Below, piece by piece: positions 8,570 to 18,080 of a stretch of DNA of 64,000 bases. The notes under the pieces were generated by a model. That model made no database searches and was not told the origin of the DNA. It was given only the letters and a program-made list of their open reading frames with translations. The translations under genes were made by a program, and so were the position numbers. The DNA is taken from contig NZ_SJKB01000010.1 of NCBI RefSeq assembly GCF_004331465.1, positions 350,417-414,416 of the forward strand, read 5' to 3'. Numbering within the stretch: position 1 is the first letter of the stretch; each line of letters starts with the position of its first letter. The stretch is from Kribbella pittospori (GTDB taxonomy: Bacteria > Actinomycetota > Actinomycetes > Propionibacteriales > Kribbellaceae).

Positions 8570-10159
8570 ATGGAAACGAATGTCCTCATCATCCTCGTCG
8601 ATGACATGGGGTACTCCGACATCGGCTGCTACGGTGGCGAGATCGGTACGCCGAACATCGACCGGCTCGCCGGGAACGGCGCCCGCCTGACGAACTTCTA
8701 CAACACCGCCCGCTGCAGCCCGTCGCGCGCGTCGCTGCTGACCGGCCTGCACCCACACCAGACCGGCGTCGCCGAACTGGTGAACAACGACGGTCCCGGT
8801 GGCTATCCAGGCAGCCTCACCGAGGGATGCGCCACGCTGGCAGAGACCTTCCGGACCGCCGGCTATCACACGCACATGACGGGCAAATGGCACCTGTCCA
8901 ACGAACGTGAGCAGCCGGATCGGAGCTGGCCGACGCGTCGTGGGTTCGAGCGCTTCTGGGGGACGATCAGCGGCGCCGGCAGCTACTTCCAGACCACCAC
9001 GCTGCACGACGGCGAGACGCCCGTACCGCTGTCCGAGCTCGGCCCGGATTTCTACTACACCGACGAGATCGGCTCGCACGCGGCGGCGGCGATCCGCGAC
9101 GCCGCCGACGACGAGCGCCCGTTCTTCGGGTACGTCGCCTTCACCGCGCCGCACTGGCCGCTGCACGCGAAGGAGTCCGATCTGGCCGAGACCCGCGGCC
9201 TGTTCGACGAGGGCTGGGACGTACTGCGGACCCGCCGTCGGCAGCGCCAGCTCGATGCCGGCATCTGCGCGGAGGACGCGACGCTCGACCGCCGCGATCC
9301 GGCCGTTCCGGCGTGGACGGACGAACCCGAGCAGAAGTGGCAGCTCGAGAGGATGGAGACGTACGCCGCTCAGGTGCGCGCCATGGACCGAGCCGTCGGC
9401 ACGATTCTCACCGCGCTGGAAGAGACCGGACAGGCCGGCAACTCGATCGTGCTCTTTCTGTCCGACAACGGTGGCTGCGCGGAGGAGCTCCGCAGCGATC
9501 CCGAGGGCGCGGCTCGGTTCCGGCAGCACCACTTGATCATCCCGCCCAGTGCGCCCGACGGTACGCCGATGCGCGTGGGCAACTCGCCCGACATCAGTCC
9601 GGGGACCGCGGACACCTACACCAGCTACGGTCAGGCCTGGGCGAACCTCTCGAACACGCCGTTTCGCCTGTACAAGCGGTGGGTGCACGAAGGTGGCATC
9701 TCGACCCCGCTGATCGTGTCGTGGCCGGACGGTGGCCTGTCCGACGGCGTGATCGACGCGCCGCACCAGCTGACCGACATCGCGCCGACGTTGCTAGAGG
9801 CAACCGGTGTGTCGCCGCTCGCCGAGCGCGATGGGCACGAGCTGCCTGCGCTGCCAGGCGTCAGCATGCTCGAGCTGCTCCGTGGTGGCGAGGCCGAACC
9901 ACACGATCTCTGCTGGGAACACATCGGCAACGCGGCGATCCGCTCCGATCGCTGGAAGCTGGTCCGCGAGTACGAAGGACCCTGGGAGCTGTACGACCTG
10001 CTGTCCGACCGGAGCGAGAGCAACAACCTGGGCGACGAGCAGCCGGAACGCGTCAAGGAGCTGGCGGATCGCTGGCAGACCTGGGCGAACACGGTCGGCG
10101 TCATCCCGTACGGCGACGTACTCGCGGCCCGCGCCACGATGCCCAACCAGCCTGCCTGA
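8570..10159 (+). CDS. Sulfatase (arylsulfatase A-like), cytoplasmic
   Basis: Type I sulfatase of 529 residues. The formylglycine site is CSPSRASLLTG with Cys49; the metal-binding DDMG is at residues 11-14. The layout (GYSDIGCYGGEIGTPNIDRLA at the start, HMTGKWHL about residue 105, LSDNGG in the second half, a final WKLVREYEGPWELYDL strand block) matches arylsulfatase A-like enzymes. GGAGG lies 8 bases before the ATG. There is no signal peptide. It is the second of two sulfatases in this operon and probably acts on a differently placed or linked sulfate group. Confidence 0.92.
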   Translation: METNVLIILVDDMGYSDIGCYGGEIGTPNIDRLAGNGARLTNFYNTARCSPSRASLLTGLHPHQTGVAELVNNDGPGGYPGSLTEGCATLAETFRTAGYHTHMTGKWHLSNEREQPDRSWPTRRGFERFWGTISGAGSYFQTTTLHDGETPVPLSELGPDFYYTDEIGSHAAAAIRDAADDERPFFGYVAFTAPHWPLHAKESDLAETRGLFDEGWDVLRTRRRQRQLDAGICAEDATLDRRDPAVPAWTDEPEQKWQLERMETYAAQVRAMDRAVGTILTALEETGQAGNSIVLFLSDNGGCAEELRSDPEGAARFRQHHLIIPPSAPDGTPMRVGNSPDISPGTADTYTSYGQAWANLSNTPFRLYKRWVHEGGISTPLIVSWPDGGLSDGVIDAPHQLTDIAPTLLEATGVSPLAERDGHELPALPGVSMLELLRGGEAEPHDLCWEHIGNAAIRSDRWKLVREYEGPWELYDLLSDRSESNNLGDEQPERVKELADRWQTWANTVGVIPYGDVLAARATMPNQPA

Positions 10160-10171
10160 GGAGGTGCAGAC

Positions 10172-12154
10172 ATGAGGAGAACGACAGGAGCGATCGCCGT
10201 CGTACTGGTCGCGGCCGGACTCACCCAGGCTGCCGCCCGACCGCCAAGTCGGGTGGAGATCCGGGTCGATCGGGCGCCACTGGTCATGGCGGACGGGATG
10301 GCCGCGCCGACGATCGAGCCGGAGATCTTCGGTGCCAATGCTCGGTGGATCGACGACGAGCTCGGTGCCTGGGATCCGGCGACACAGGCGCCGGCGGCCG
10401 GGTTCGCGGATGCGGCCGCGGCGGCGGAGCTCAACCTGATCCGCTACCCAGGCGGGACGGTCGCGAACTTCTTCGACTTCAAGTCGGCGATCGGCCCGGT
10501 GGAGCAGCGCGGGTGTCAGACGTCCGGCGGCTTCGCGGCGGTTCGCTTCGGAGCGATTCCCGGTGCGCGGAACGGGTTCGGGCCGGACGAGGAGGAGGCA
10601 CTGGTCTCGGCGATCGGCGCGAAGACGATGGTGATGGTGCCGTCGATCAACCAGACGGCCGCGGATGCGGCCGACTATGTCGAGTACATGAATTCGCCCA
10701 GCGACGGTACGGCGATCAATCCCAACGGTGGCACCGACTGGGCCGAAGTACGCGCCGCCAACGGCCATCCGGCGCCGTACGGGATCAAGACCTGGGAGTA
10801 CGGCAACGAGCCGTTCCTCGACGGTCAGCGCTACTGGCGCGACGAGGATCAGCAGGTGCGGGTGAAGCAGTTCATCGAGGGTGGGTGGAGCCGGCAGACG
10901 GCTGCGTCGGTGACCTACCAGAACGACGACGGGCTGTTCAGCGGCTGCGATCTGGTCAACCGGCGGACCGGTACGGGTGCGGCCGATCAGGCCTACCGGA
11001 CGCGCTATCGGCCGATCGCCTTACCTGCGGATGCGACGGCTGAGTCCGGTCCGATCCCGGAACCGGTGCTGACCGTGAACGGCGTGCGGTGGACGCGCGT
11101 GGATTCACTGGCGGCGGCAGGACCAAGCGAGCAGGTGTATCGCGTCGGGCAGGCTGACGGCACGGTCAGCTTCGGTGACGGGGTCCACGGTGCGGTGCCG
11201 CCGCAGGGCGCCAAGCTGAGCATCGAGTACACCACCGGCCGTCAGGACGGCTTCCTCGACTTCGTCCGCGCGATGAAGGCGGTCGATCCGAAGATCACGG
11301 TCTGCTCCGGCTGGGGCAAGGCGGAGTTCGTCGATGCCATGGGCAACCGTCCGTACGACTGCCTGGGCATCCACTCCTACACCGATCAGCAGGGCGGTGA
11401 CGCCGACGGCGCGTACACGCCGACCGAGCTCTATCAGCGCTTGATGAGTGTGAGCGACGTCCCGACCCAGGAGCTGACCGACCTGCGCAAGCAACTCGGC
11501 CGGTACTTCCCGGACCCGCGCAAGCGGCCCGCGCTCGCGGTCACGGAGTACGGCACGATCAGCCAGAACGGTCCGACCGGAGTCAGTACGCCGGGCAACT
11601 TCACGGCGATGCAGATGCACAACGTGTACGAGACCGCGTTGCTGATCGGTCAGCTCACCAACGGCGCACGACTGTCGATCAACTCGAACCTCAACGGCGG
11701 ACCGAACGCCGATCCGGCGAAGCGGGACTGGGGCAACATCCTGGGGTCGCCGCCGGGCTTCGGCGTCACCGGGCGCGCGCTGTCCCTCACGCTCGCCGCG
11801 CCGATGATCGGCGCCGCGCCGCGGAAGGTGACGATGACGGGCAATCCGGTGCCGCCCGGCCAGGACTACTCGGCCGTTGTGGCAGCCGCGACCCGGACGA
11901 ACGACGGCGTTCAGTTGCTGGTCGTCAACCGGAGCCTCGACCAGCCGGTCCCGATCACGGTCGATCCGGGTGGCGGTCCGGCGGTGAAGTCGGCACGTCG
12001 TACGACCGTGACCGACGAGGACATCACGGCGTACAACAACGACGTGGCGCAGCCGGTGCAGCGGACGACGACGCCTTTGGAGGCAAAGGGACAGGAGGTC
12101 GATGCCGAGCTGCCGCCGCACTCGGCGAGCCTGATCGAGCTGAGCTATCGGTGA
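10172..12154 (+). CDS. Secreted clan GH-A glycosidase, arabinofuranosidase-like (GH51-related)
   Basis: A 660-residue protein with a Sec-type signal peptide (RR, hydrophobic GAIAVVLVAAGL, A-rich cleavage region about residue 22). The catalytic domain resembles alpha-L-arabinofuranosidases: NLIRYPGGT about residue 88, the acid/base Glu213 in YGNEPF and the nucleophile Glu459 in AVTEYG. Between them, about residues 242-356, lies an inserted module with VNGVRWTRVDSL and FGDGVHGAVPPQGA. GGAGG precedes the ATG. It would trim polymer or oligosaccharides outside the cell before uptake. It ends the operon, one base before the stop of a convergent ROK gene. Confidence 0.82.
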   Translation: MRRTTGAIAVVLVAAGLTQAAARPPSRVEIRVDRAPLVMADGMAAPTIEPEIFGANARWIDDELGAWDPATQAPAAGFADAAAAAELNLIRYPGGTVANFFDFKSAIGPVEQRGCQTSGGFAAVRFGAIPGARNGFGPDEEEALVSAIGAKTMVMVPSINQTAADAADYVEYMNSPSDGTAINPNGGTDWAEVRAANGHPAPYGIKTWEYGNEPFLDGQRYWRDEDQQVRVKQFIEGGWSRQTAASVTYQNDDGLFSGCDLVNRRTGTGAADQAYRTRYRPIALPADATAESGPIPEPVLTVNGVRWTRVDSLAAAGPSEQVYRVGQADGTVSFGDGVHGAVPPQGAKLSIEYTTGRQDGFLDFVRAMKAVDPKITVCSGWGKAEFVDAMGNRPYDCLGIHSYTDQQGGDADGAYTPTELYQRLMSVSDVPTQELTDLRKQLGRYFPDPRKRPALAVTEYGTISQNGPTGVSTPGNFTAMQMHNVYETALLIGQLTNGARLSINSNLNGGPNADPAKRDWGNILGSPPGFGVTGRALSLTLAAPMIGAAPRKVTMTGNPVPPGQDYSAVVAAATRTNDGVQLLVVNRSLDQPVPITVDPGGGPAVKSARRTTVTDEDITAYNNDVAQPVQRTTTPLEAKGQEVDAELPPHSASLIELSYR

Positions 12155-12155
12155 G

Positions 12156-13364
12156 TCAGCTCGCGGTGGCTGTGAGCGCCGGGACGAAGGTCTCGGGGGA
12201 GCGGTAGACGGCGTCCAGCATGATCGCGCCGGCGGCGATGCCCAGAGCGTGTGGTCCGAACGCACTTGCCAGGATCCGCGCGGTGGCATCGCCGCCTCGG
12301 CGGGCCGCCAGCCGGTCCTGCGCGGCGTCGCGCACGACCGAGACGTGGTCGACCGGGGCGCTGACTCCACCGCCGATGACGACGAGTTCAGGATCGAGGA
12401 GCTCGATCAGGGTGGCGGTCGCCGTCCCGACCACGCCGGCGCGATCCTGGAGCAGCCGTCGGGCCTGCGGATTGCCGGCCACCGCCAGGGCGAAGACGTC
12501 GTAGACCTCCTGATCGTCGGTGATCAGGCCGGCAGCGCGGGCTCGGCGCGCGGTTTCGAGGTCTCCGGCGACCATCGCGAAGCAACGCCGGCTGCCGCAG
12601 ACACAGGTCTGGCCGGAGCGGCCGGCGACCGGCAGGTGATCCAGCCCACCCGCGGCCGAGTGCGCTCCCCGGTACGGCGACCCGTTGAACACGAAGCCGG
12701 CGCCGACGACGTTGCCGACGAACAGGTGGATGAAGTTGTCCACGCCGGCCGCCGCGCCGAACCAGTGTTCGGCGAGCGCCAGCGCCCGCACCTGCGAGTC
12801 GACGAGCACCGGCAGACCGACCAGGTCATGAAGCGCCTCCGCCAGCGGGGCCTCCTGCCAGCCCAGCACCGGCTGGGTGTGCACCTGCCCGCTCGAGCTG
12901 TCGACCCAGCCACCAGTGCTCGCGCCGACACCGAGAACAGTCAGATCGTGACTGTCGATCATCTTCCGCACCGATCGGGCCGCGCCCCGGAGCAAGGGTC
13001 TGAGGTTCGTCGTGCGTTCGGTCGCGTGGAGCTCGGCGACGAGTTGTCCGCGCAGATCGATCAGGCAGGTGTTGATCCGGTGCAGGCCGAAGTGCACGCC
13101 GATGACGCCGTACGTCGAGTCGTCGATGGCGACCGGGACCTTCGGCCTGCCCATGCCACGTGTCATCGGCTCCGCGGCTTCCCGGACCAGCCCGGCCCGT
13201 ACAAGTGCACCGGTGAGCCTGGTCACCGACCCGGTGGACATCCCGATGGCGGACGCGAGATCCGTCCGGGCTGTCGGTCCGGATCGCATGAGCTCACGCA
13301 TGATCGTCGAGTAGTTCTGCTGCCGGACATCGCTGAGCTGGGCAGAACGCATGAGCTCCTTCAT
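12156..13364 (-). CDS. ROK-family transcriptional repressor (second copy)
   Basis: Winged helix at the N-terminus (RSAQLSDVRQQNYSTIMRELM, then IGMSTGSVTRLTGALV) and a ROK kinase-like domain with the metal motif CVCGSRRCF, in which the last Glu is absent. It is a clear paralogue of the protein at 3714. ATG 13364 or 13352 are both possible starts: AAGGAG precedes the latter closely; the longer TTG start at 13400 has no support. It is divergent from the GH51 gene across a promoter with a palindromic operator, so it probably represses that gene and itself. Confidence 0.88.
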   Translation of the reverse strand: MKELMRSAQLSDVRQQNYSTIMRELMRSGPTARTDLASAIGMSTGSVTRLTGALVRAGLVREAAEPMTRGMGRPKVPVAIDDSTYGVIGVHFGLHRINTCLIDLRGQLVAELHATERTTNLRPLLRGAARSVRKMIDSHDLTVLGVGASTGGWVDSSSGQVHTQPVLGWQEAPLAEALHDLVGLPVLVDSQVRALALAEHWFGAAAGVDNFIHLFVGNVVGAGFVFNGSPYRGAHSAAGGLDHLPVAGRSGQTCVCGSRRCFAMVAGDLETARRARAAGLITDDQEVYDVFALAVAGNPQARRLLQDRAGVVGTATATLIELLDPELVVIGGGVSAPVDHVSVVRDAAQDRLAARRGGDATARILASAFGPHALGIAAGAIMLDAVYRSPETFVPALTATAS

Positions 13365-13403
13365 GCCGTCGGTTCTAGCACTGCCGAGCGCTTGGGCCAA
13401 CTG

Positions 13404-13446
13404 TTGACACGCTGGCGCGGCCTATTTATCTTCAAGACAGAGATAA
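13404..13446 (+). promoter_or_regulatory. GH51 promoter with operator over the -10
   Basis: TTGACA (13404-13409), 17 bases, then TATCTT (13427-13432). An inverted repeat TTATCT-N9-AGATAA occupies 13426-13446, covering the -10 and the predicted start point. The spacing predicts transcription from about 13439, which suits the GTG start at 13469. The sequence resembles the promoter at 839-877. Confidence 0.6.
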
Positions 13447-13468
13447 GTCGATGAAGGGACTACTGCCA

Positions 13469-14995
13469 GTGAGTGCACCAGCGACCTTCAAGCTGCGGGG
13501 AACTGTGAACGGGACGATCCGGCCGGAGATCTACGGGCAGTTCCTGTCCCGCCGTCGCTGGGTGGCCGACGAGGCCCTGCACAACCCGGGCCATCCCGAC
13601 GCGGACGAGTCGGGCCTGCGACGGTCCGTCGTCGACGCGATCACCGAGCTCGGGGCCCCAGTCGTCCGCTGGCCGGGTGGCTGCACCGGGACGTCGTACG
13701 AGTGGGAGCGCGGGGTCGGTCCGAGTGAGCAGCGCGCGCGGACGGTCGACTGGCACTTCGGCTACGACGTCGGCAACGGCTTCGGTACGGCGGAGTTCGT
13801 CGCGTACTGCCGGCGGATCGGGGCCGAGCCGCAGATCAACCTGACGACCGGGACCGGGTCCTTGCGCGAGGCGCTCGCGTGGGTCGAGTACTGCAACGGC
13901 ACCGGCGACTCGGTATGGGCCAATCTGCGACGCTCACACGGGTACGACGAACCCTTCGATGTCCGCTACTGGCAGATCGGCAACGAGGAGTGGGGGTCCT
14001 GGGAGCTCGGCCAGGTGGGTCCGCAGGAGAACGCCGTACGGTGCCGCGAATGGGCCAAGGCGATCAAGCGACTGGACCCGGAGCTGAAGGTGCTTGCGAT
14101 CGGCTGCTTCGAGCCTTCGCAGGCACTCGACTGGAATCTCGCCCTGCTGCGTGAGGCGTGGGACCACATCGACTACCTGACGCTGCACACGTACTGGCCG
14201 TTCGATCCCGAGGCTGAAGGCGGCGACTACGAGCGCGTCCTCAGCGGTCCATACCGCACGGAGAGCGCGATCGTCGCGATCCAGGGACTCGTGGACCTGG
14301 TGGCGCGGGAGAAGCCCGGTACGCCGAAGCCGGAGCTGGCGTTCACCGAGTGGAACTGCGCGGACGCGACCCGGTTCGAGATGAGTCCGAAGTGGCGCCC
14401 GACGGACACGCGCTACCGGACAGTCGATGCACTGGCGGTCGGATCGTTCCTCAACGTCATGCAGCGGCAGGCCGACAGTGTCACGCTGGCGAACTTCGCC
14501 CAGACCATCAACGTTGTAGGGGCTCTGGTCGTCACCGACGACGAGCTGGTGCGCGAGACCGTCTACTGGCCGCTGTGGATGCAGCGCCGGTACAGCGGTG
14601 GGATCTCGCTGGCCGGCGACACCATCTGTTCCGCTGTCGCCGGTGAGTCGCTCGAACGTACTGCGATCGAGCTTCCGGCTCTCGACGTGAGCGCCTCGAC
14701 GGATCGGGGCGGTACGACCGTCTGGCTGTCGGTGGTCAACCGGGATCGCCACCAGTCCGTACGCCTGTCCGTCGAGCTAGGGCATCCGCTCGCGACGAGC
14801 GTCGTACGGGTCCATCAACTGCACACGGAGGATCCGCTGGACCGCAACAGCCTGGCCGAACCGGACCGCGTGGCTCCGCGGTCGGACGAGGTCAAGCTGG
14901 ACGACGACCGTGCCCTGGTCCTGCCGCCCAGTTCCTACTCGATCATCGAGCTGACCACGACGGCGCCTGTGGTGGACTCTCAGCTCTTGGCTTGA
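13469..14995 (+). CDS. Alpha-L-arabinofuranosidase, GH51, intracellular
   Basis: GH51 enzyme of about 508 residues that releases alpha-L-arabinofuranose from oligosaccharides. Motifs in order: RPEIYGQFLSR, VRWPGGC, YDVGNGFGTAEFVAYC, the acid/base Glu in QIGNEEWG, HTYWPF, and the nucleophile Glu in LAFTEWN, followed by a C-terminal beta-sandwich. No signal peptide. GTG 13469 is preferred because AAGGGA stands 9 bases upstream; the ATG at 13451 overlaps that ribosome site. It is divergent from a ROK gene and is the best evidence that the locus handles arabinofuranose. Confidence 0.92.
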   Translation: MSAPATFKLRGTVNGTIRPEIYGQFLSRRRWVADEALHNPGHPDADESGLRRSVVDAITELGAPVVRWPGGCTGTSYEWERGVGPSEQRARTVDWHFGYDVGNGFGTAEFVAYCRRIGAEPQINLTTGTGSLREALAWVEYCNGTGDSVWANLRRSHGYDEPFDVRYWQIGNEEWGSWELGQVGPQENAVRCREWAKAIKRLDPELKVLAIGCFEPSQALDWNLALLREAWDHIDYLTLHTYWPFDPEAEGGDYERVLSGPYRTESAIVAIQGLVDLVAREKPGTPKPELAFTEWNCADATRFEMSPKWRPTDTRYRTVDALAVGSFLNVMQRQADSVTLANFAQTINVVGALVVTDDELVRETVYWPLWMQRRYSGGISLAGDTICSAVAGESLERTAIELPALDVSASTDRGGTTVWLSVVNRDRHQSVRLSVELGHPLATSVVRVHQLHTEDPLDRNSLAEPDRVAPRSDEVKLDDDRALVLPPSSYSIIELTTTAPVVDSQLLA

Positions 14996-15106
14996 CCGCC
15001 GATCGCCGTAGGCCGGGATGGTTCGGAGTACGTCGTCGGGCGTACGCCGGGTGACGCCGCCGGGCCGATGCGGCGGGACGGTGGTGCGACGGACTCTTGG
15101 ATGGTT

Positions 15107-15126
15107 GCGACGCGGTTCGGCGTCGC
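15107..15126. repeat. Short hairpin upstream of the membrane protein gene
   Basis: Perfect 7-base inverted repeat GCGACGC (15107-15113) and GCGTCGC (15120-15126) with a 6-base loop GGTTCG. It lies 10 bases before a strong ribosome site. It could be an operator or an mRNA hairpin; no T-run follows. Confidence 0.45.
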
Positions 15127-15147
15127 GTACCGGAAAGGAGGAGGATC

Positions 15148-15639
15148 ATGAATCAGCATCACGTCAGCCGGCGCTTCCCGGCCACGGATCTGCCGACGTG
15201 GCTGATGCTTGTGCTGGTCGCGCTCGCGGTGCCGCGGACGGTCCTGGAGGACCTGGGCATCGTCGAACCGGAAGGCTCGTTGTTCTACTACTTCCTCGCG
15301 TTGGTGCCGTTCGCGGTCTGGCTGGTCGTGGCGGTCGTACGCAGGAGTCGTCGCCCGTTCCTGGATTTCCTGATGGTCGGCGTCCTCTACGCACTGTCGC
15401 TGGTGCTTGTCCACCAGGTGCTGTGGAACGTCGGGCCCTCGCTCGGCCACAACCCACCCGCCGGCGCGGTCGCCTTCGCCGACAACTTCAGCGCAGGCTG
15501 GCAGGACCTTGCGTTGCGTGGGTACACCACGGGCATCGCCCTCATGATCGGCGTCGGCTCGGGGCTGGTCGTCGGCATCGTTGCCCTGGGCGCCAATGCC
15601 TGGAAGTCGAAGCGCCGGTCACGCGTGAACGCCGCGTGA
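15148..15639 (+). CDS. Small four-helix membrane protein of unknown function
   Basis: A 163-residue hydrophobic protein. Four transmembrane segments can be seen: about residues 15-32 (LPTWLMLVLVALAVP), 44-66 (SLFYYFLALVPFAVWLVVAVV), 72-94 (LDFLMVGVLYALSLVLVHQVLW) and 122-148 (GYTTGIALMIGVGSGLVVGIVALGA), with a basic tail. The start is set by an exceptionally strong AAAGGAGGAGG. I do not recognise the family. The 3' end overlaps the convergent sulfatase gene by 21 bases. Its place between the two sugar blocks does not show a function. Confidence 0.75.
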   Translation: MNQHHVSRRFPATDLPTWLMLVLVALAVPRTVLEDLGIVEPEGSLFYYFLALVPFAVWLVVAVVRRSRRPFLDFLMVGVLYALSLVLVHQVLWNVGPSLGHNPPAGAVAFADNFSAGWQDLALRGYTTGIALMIGVGSGLVVGIVALGANAWKSKRRSRVNAA

Positions 15640-17046
15640 CGCGAGCCAAGACTCCAGTTCTGTTCGAAGCTTCTGGCAGGTCGCAGCATGTTCCGGGCGA
15701 CCTGCCAGATCGTTCAGTTCGAACGGATCGGTCGACAGGTCGAAGAGCTGGATCGTGCCGTCCGGCCCGGACAGCAGCTTCCACCGGTCGGAGCGAATCA
15801 TCCGGCGTACGCCGGCTTGGGTGACCTCGTTGACTGTGTCGATCACCGGTCGCCCATCCGCTCCCCGCCGTACTCCAGGGGTCCGGTCGCCGAGATCTTC
15901 CTCGCGGTACGGCGTTCCGTGGCCCTGCTCGACGTACACGCTCGAGAACCCATCCACCTGATCCGGGTCGCGCAACAGCGGAACGAGGCTGCGGCCTTGG
16001 ACGCCGGACGGGACGGGCGTGCCGATGAGCTCGCAGATCGTCGGCAGGACGTCGGCGATCGACACGTGAGCGGAGCTGGGGCGGGGATCCGGATTCACGC
16101 CCGGACCGTGGAAGAGCATCGGGATCCGGGCCAGGACTTCGGGAAGTCCGGGGCCTTTGCGCATCAGGCCGTACTCGCCGGCGAAGTCGCCGTGGTCGGC
16201 AAGGTGCACGAACAGCGTCGTCGCGAGCCGCCCGGTTCGCTCGAGATGGGCGACGAGTCTCGCCAGTTGGTCGTCGACGAGCCGGAGCATGCCGACATAG
16301 TTCGCGCGAGCCCGCGCCAGGACATCCGGCTCGGCCTCACCGCTCTGCTCGGCGAGCTTGCCCGCGTACCGCCAACTGAAGTCGCGGTCTGCAAGGACGT
16401 CAGCGGTCGTCGCTGCAGGGGGCACGGTCTCATAGGTGGAGAAGTACGGCTCGGGCACCTGATAGGGGACGTGCGGCTCGGGAATCGACAGCCAGAGGAA
16501 CGACCGGTCGTCCGGACCGGCGGTGTCCAGCCAGGTGATCGCCTCGTCGACGATGCGCGCCGGCAACTGGTGCTCGAGCGGGAACGGGCTGGGGGTCGTC
16601 GTCGTACCAGGATGGGCGCGCAACCAGTCGTCGAACTCGCGATCGGTCCCTGTCGCGGTAGACGGTGGTACACGACCGAAGTGGCCGAACTCGACCCAAT
16701 GATCGAGGCGGACGGGCGTCAGGTGCGAGTGGTTCTTGCCTACGAGCGCAGTACGGAATCCGGCGGTACTCAGTACGTCGATCAGGTCGTCGCCGCGGTC
16801 CGGATCGTCGTACCCACTGTTCCCGAGAATCCCGTGTGCACTGGGAAATCGGCCGGTCAGGAGACTGATGCGGGCGGGGACGCAGAGCGGTGTCGTGGTG
16901 TAGGCGCGGTCGAACCAGCGGCCGCTGGTGGCCAGACTGTCGAGGGTCGGGGTGCAGTCCCTCGGGAATCCTTCCCGTGCCGTGAGGTCCGCTCGCTGCT
17001 GGTCTGTCATCACCAGGACGATGTCTCTGGGCGTCGGGTCCCTCAT
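15619..17046 (-). CDS. Sulfatase (type I), cytoplasmic
   Basis: A 475-residue sulfatase. The formylglycine site is PLCVPARISLLTG with Cys55; a metal-binding VMTDQQ is near the N-terminus and HLADHGDFAGEYGLM in the centre, and the C-terminal IQLFDLSTDPFELNDLAG is typical. No signal peptide. The start overlaps the LacI stop (ATGA), so the two genes form a translationally coupled unit. Of the four sulfatases in the window this is the only one on the minus strand and the only one directly joined to a LacI gene. Confidence 0.92.
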   Translation of the reverse strand: MRDPTPRDIVLVMTDQQRADLTAREGFPRDCTPTLDSLATSGRWFDRAYTTTPLCVPARISLLTGRFPSAHGILGNSGYDDPDRGDDLIDVLSTAGFRTALVGKNHSHLTPVRLDHWVEFGHFGRVPPSTATGTDREFDDWLRAHPGTTTTPSPFPLEHQLPARIVDEAITWLDTAGPDDRSFLWLSIPEPHVPYQVPEPYFSTYETVPPAATTADVLADRDFSWRYAGKLAEQSGEAEPDVLARARANYVGMLRLVDDQLARLVAHLERTGRLATTLFVHLADHGDFAGEYGLMRKGPGLPEVLARIPMLFHGPGVNPDPRPSSAHVSIADVLPTICELIGTPVPSGVQGRSLVPLLRDPDQVDGFSSVYVEQGHGTPYREEDLGDRTPGVRRGADGRPVIDTVNEVTQAGVRRMIRSDRWKLLSGPDGTIQLFDLSTDPFELNDLAGRPEHAATCQKLRTELESWLASRGVHA

Positions 17047-18044
17047 CCTTCGGTGCTCTCGCGGACCTCGAGGTGGAAGCCGGCGATGAACTCGCGGGGT
17101 GCGGACGAGAAGCTGCCCTTCAGGCGGTCGGCGAGCAGGCCGACCGCGGTTTCGGCGATGTGCCGTTTGTCCGGCGCGACGGAGGTGAGGCTGGGCCGGC
17201 TGAACCGGCTCTCGGCGATGTCGTCGATGCCGACGACGGCGATGTCGTCCGGCACCCGTACGCCGTGATCGTGCAGAGCCCGGAGCGCACCGTGAGCCAG
17301 CAGGTCGTTCGAGCAGAACAGCGCGTCGGGCGGCCGGCTCAGGGCGAGCAGGCGACCGACTGCCTCCACGCCGCTCTCGTGGCGCCAGCGTCGCTGCGGC
17401 ACCACGAGCCTGGCCGACGGCCGGTGACCGGCGGCGACGAGGGCATCGTGGTAACCCTCGTACCGCCCGCGGGAGACGGCATCACCGCTGGCGGTGGCAC
17501 CGATGGCAGCGATCCGGGTCCGGCCGAGGTCGATCAGGTGCTCGGTCGCGGCGCGGGCCGCCGCATAGCTGTCGATGGCCACCCGGTCGGCGACCCTCGT
17601 CAGCCGCTCACCGAGCAAGACCATCGGCGTGGTGTCCGTCCGGGCGGCGAAGTCCTCAGCGCTCAACCGGCCTGGCACGAACAGCAGCCCGTCGATCAGA
17701 TGCGACCGGATCCCTTGCAGCACAAGGCGTTCGCGATCCGGGTCGGCGTCGGTCTGATCGATCAGCACCGTCCAGCCGTAGCCCTCGGCGGCCTTCACGA
17801 CCAGCTCGGCCAGCTCGGCGAAGTACGGGTTCCCGATCTGCGGTACGGCGAGCGCGATCACACCTGACTTGCCGTGGCGCAGGTTCCGGGCCGAGACGTT
17901 GGGACGGTAGCCGAGCTCCTCGATCACCCGCTCGACCCGATCCCTGGTCTCGGCTCCGACCCGGCCGGTGCCGTTGACGACGTTCGAGACCGTCTTGATC
18001 GAGACGCCGGCGCGCGCCGCGACATCGCTCAGCGTCGCTGCCAT
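17043..18044 (-). CDS. LacI-family transcriptional repressor
   Basis: A 333-residue LacI/GalR protein: the N-terminal helix-turn-helix TLSDVAARAGVSIKTVSNVVNG, the hinge RPNVSARNLRHGKSG, then a periplasmic-binding-protein-like effector domain. The ATG at 18044 has GGGAGG 5 bases upstream; a GTG two codons earlier lacks this. It is divergent from the binding-protein gene at 18210 with palindromic TACAACGTT-type sites between them, a classic self-regulating divergent arrangement. The effector is presumably a sugar released from the imported substrate. Confidence 0.93.
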   Translation of the reverse strand: MAATLSDVAARAGVSIKTVSNVVNGTGRVGAETRDRVERVIEELGYRPNVSARNLRHGKSGVIALAVPQIGNPYFAELAELVVKAAEGYGWTVLIDQTDADPDRERLVLQGIRSHLIDGLLFVPGRLSAEDFAARTDTTPMVLLGERLTRVADRVAIDSYAAARAATEHLIDLGRTRIAAIGATASGDAVSRGRYEGYHDALVAAGHRPSARLVVPQRRWRHESGVEAVGRLLALSRPPDALFCSNDLLAHGALRALHDHGVRVPDDIAVVGIDDIAESRFSRPSLTSVAPDKRHIAETAVGLLADRLKGSFSSAPREFIAGFHLEVRESTEG

Positions 18045-18080
18045 CGGCACCTCCCATCACGCTGGATCGTCGCACCGAAC

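Noticed and set aside
12152..12158. Terminator between the convergent glycosidase and ROK genes
   Set aside because: The two stops are one base apart and no stem is present at the junction.
13451..13468. ATG 13451 as start of the GH51 gene
   Set aside because: The ATG overlaps the AAGGGA ribosome site that is well placed for GTG 13469.
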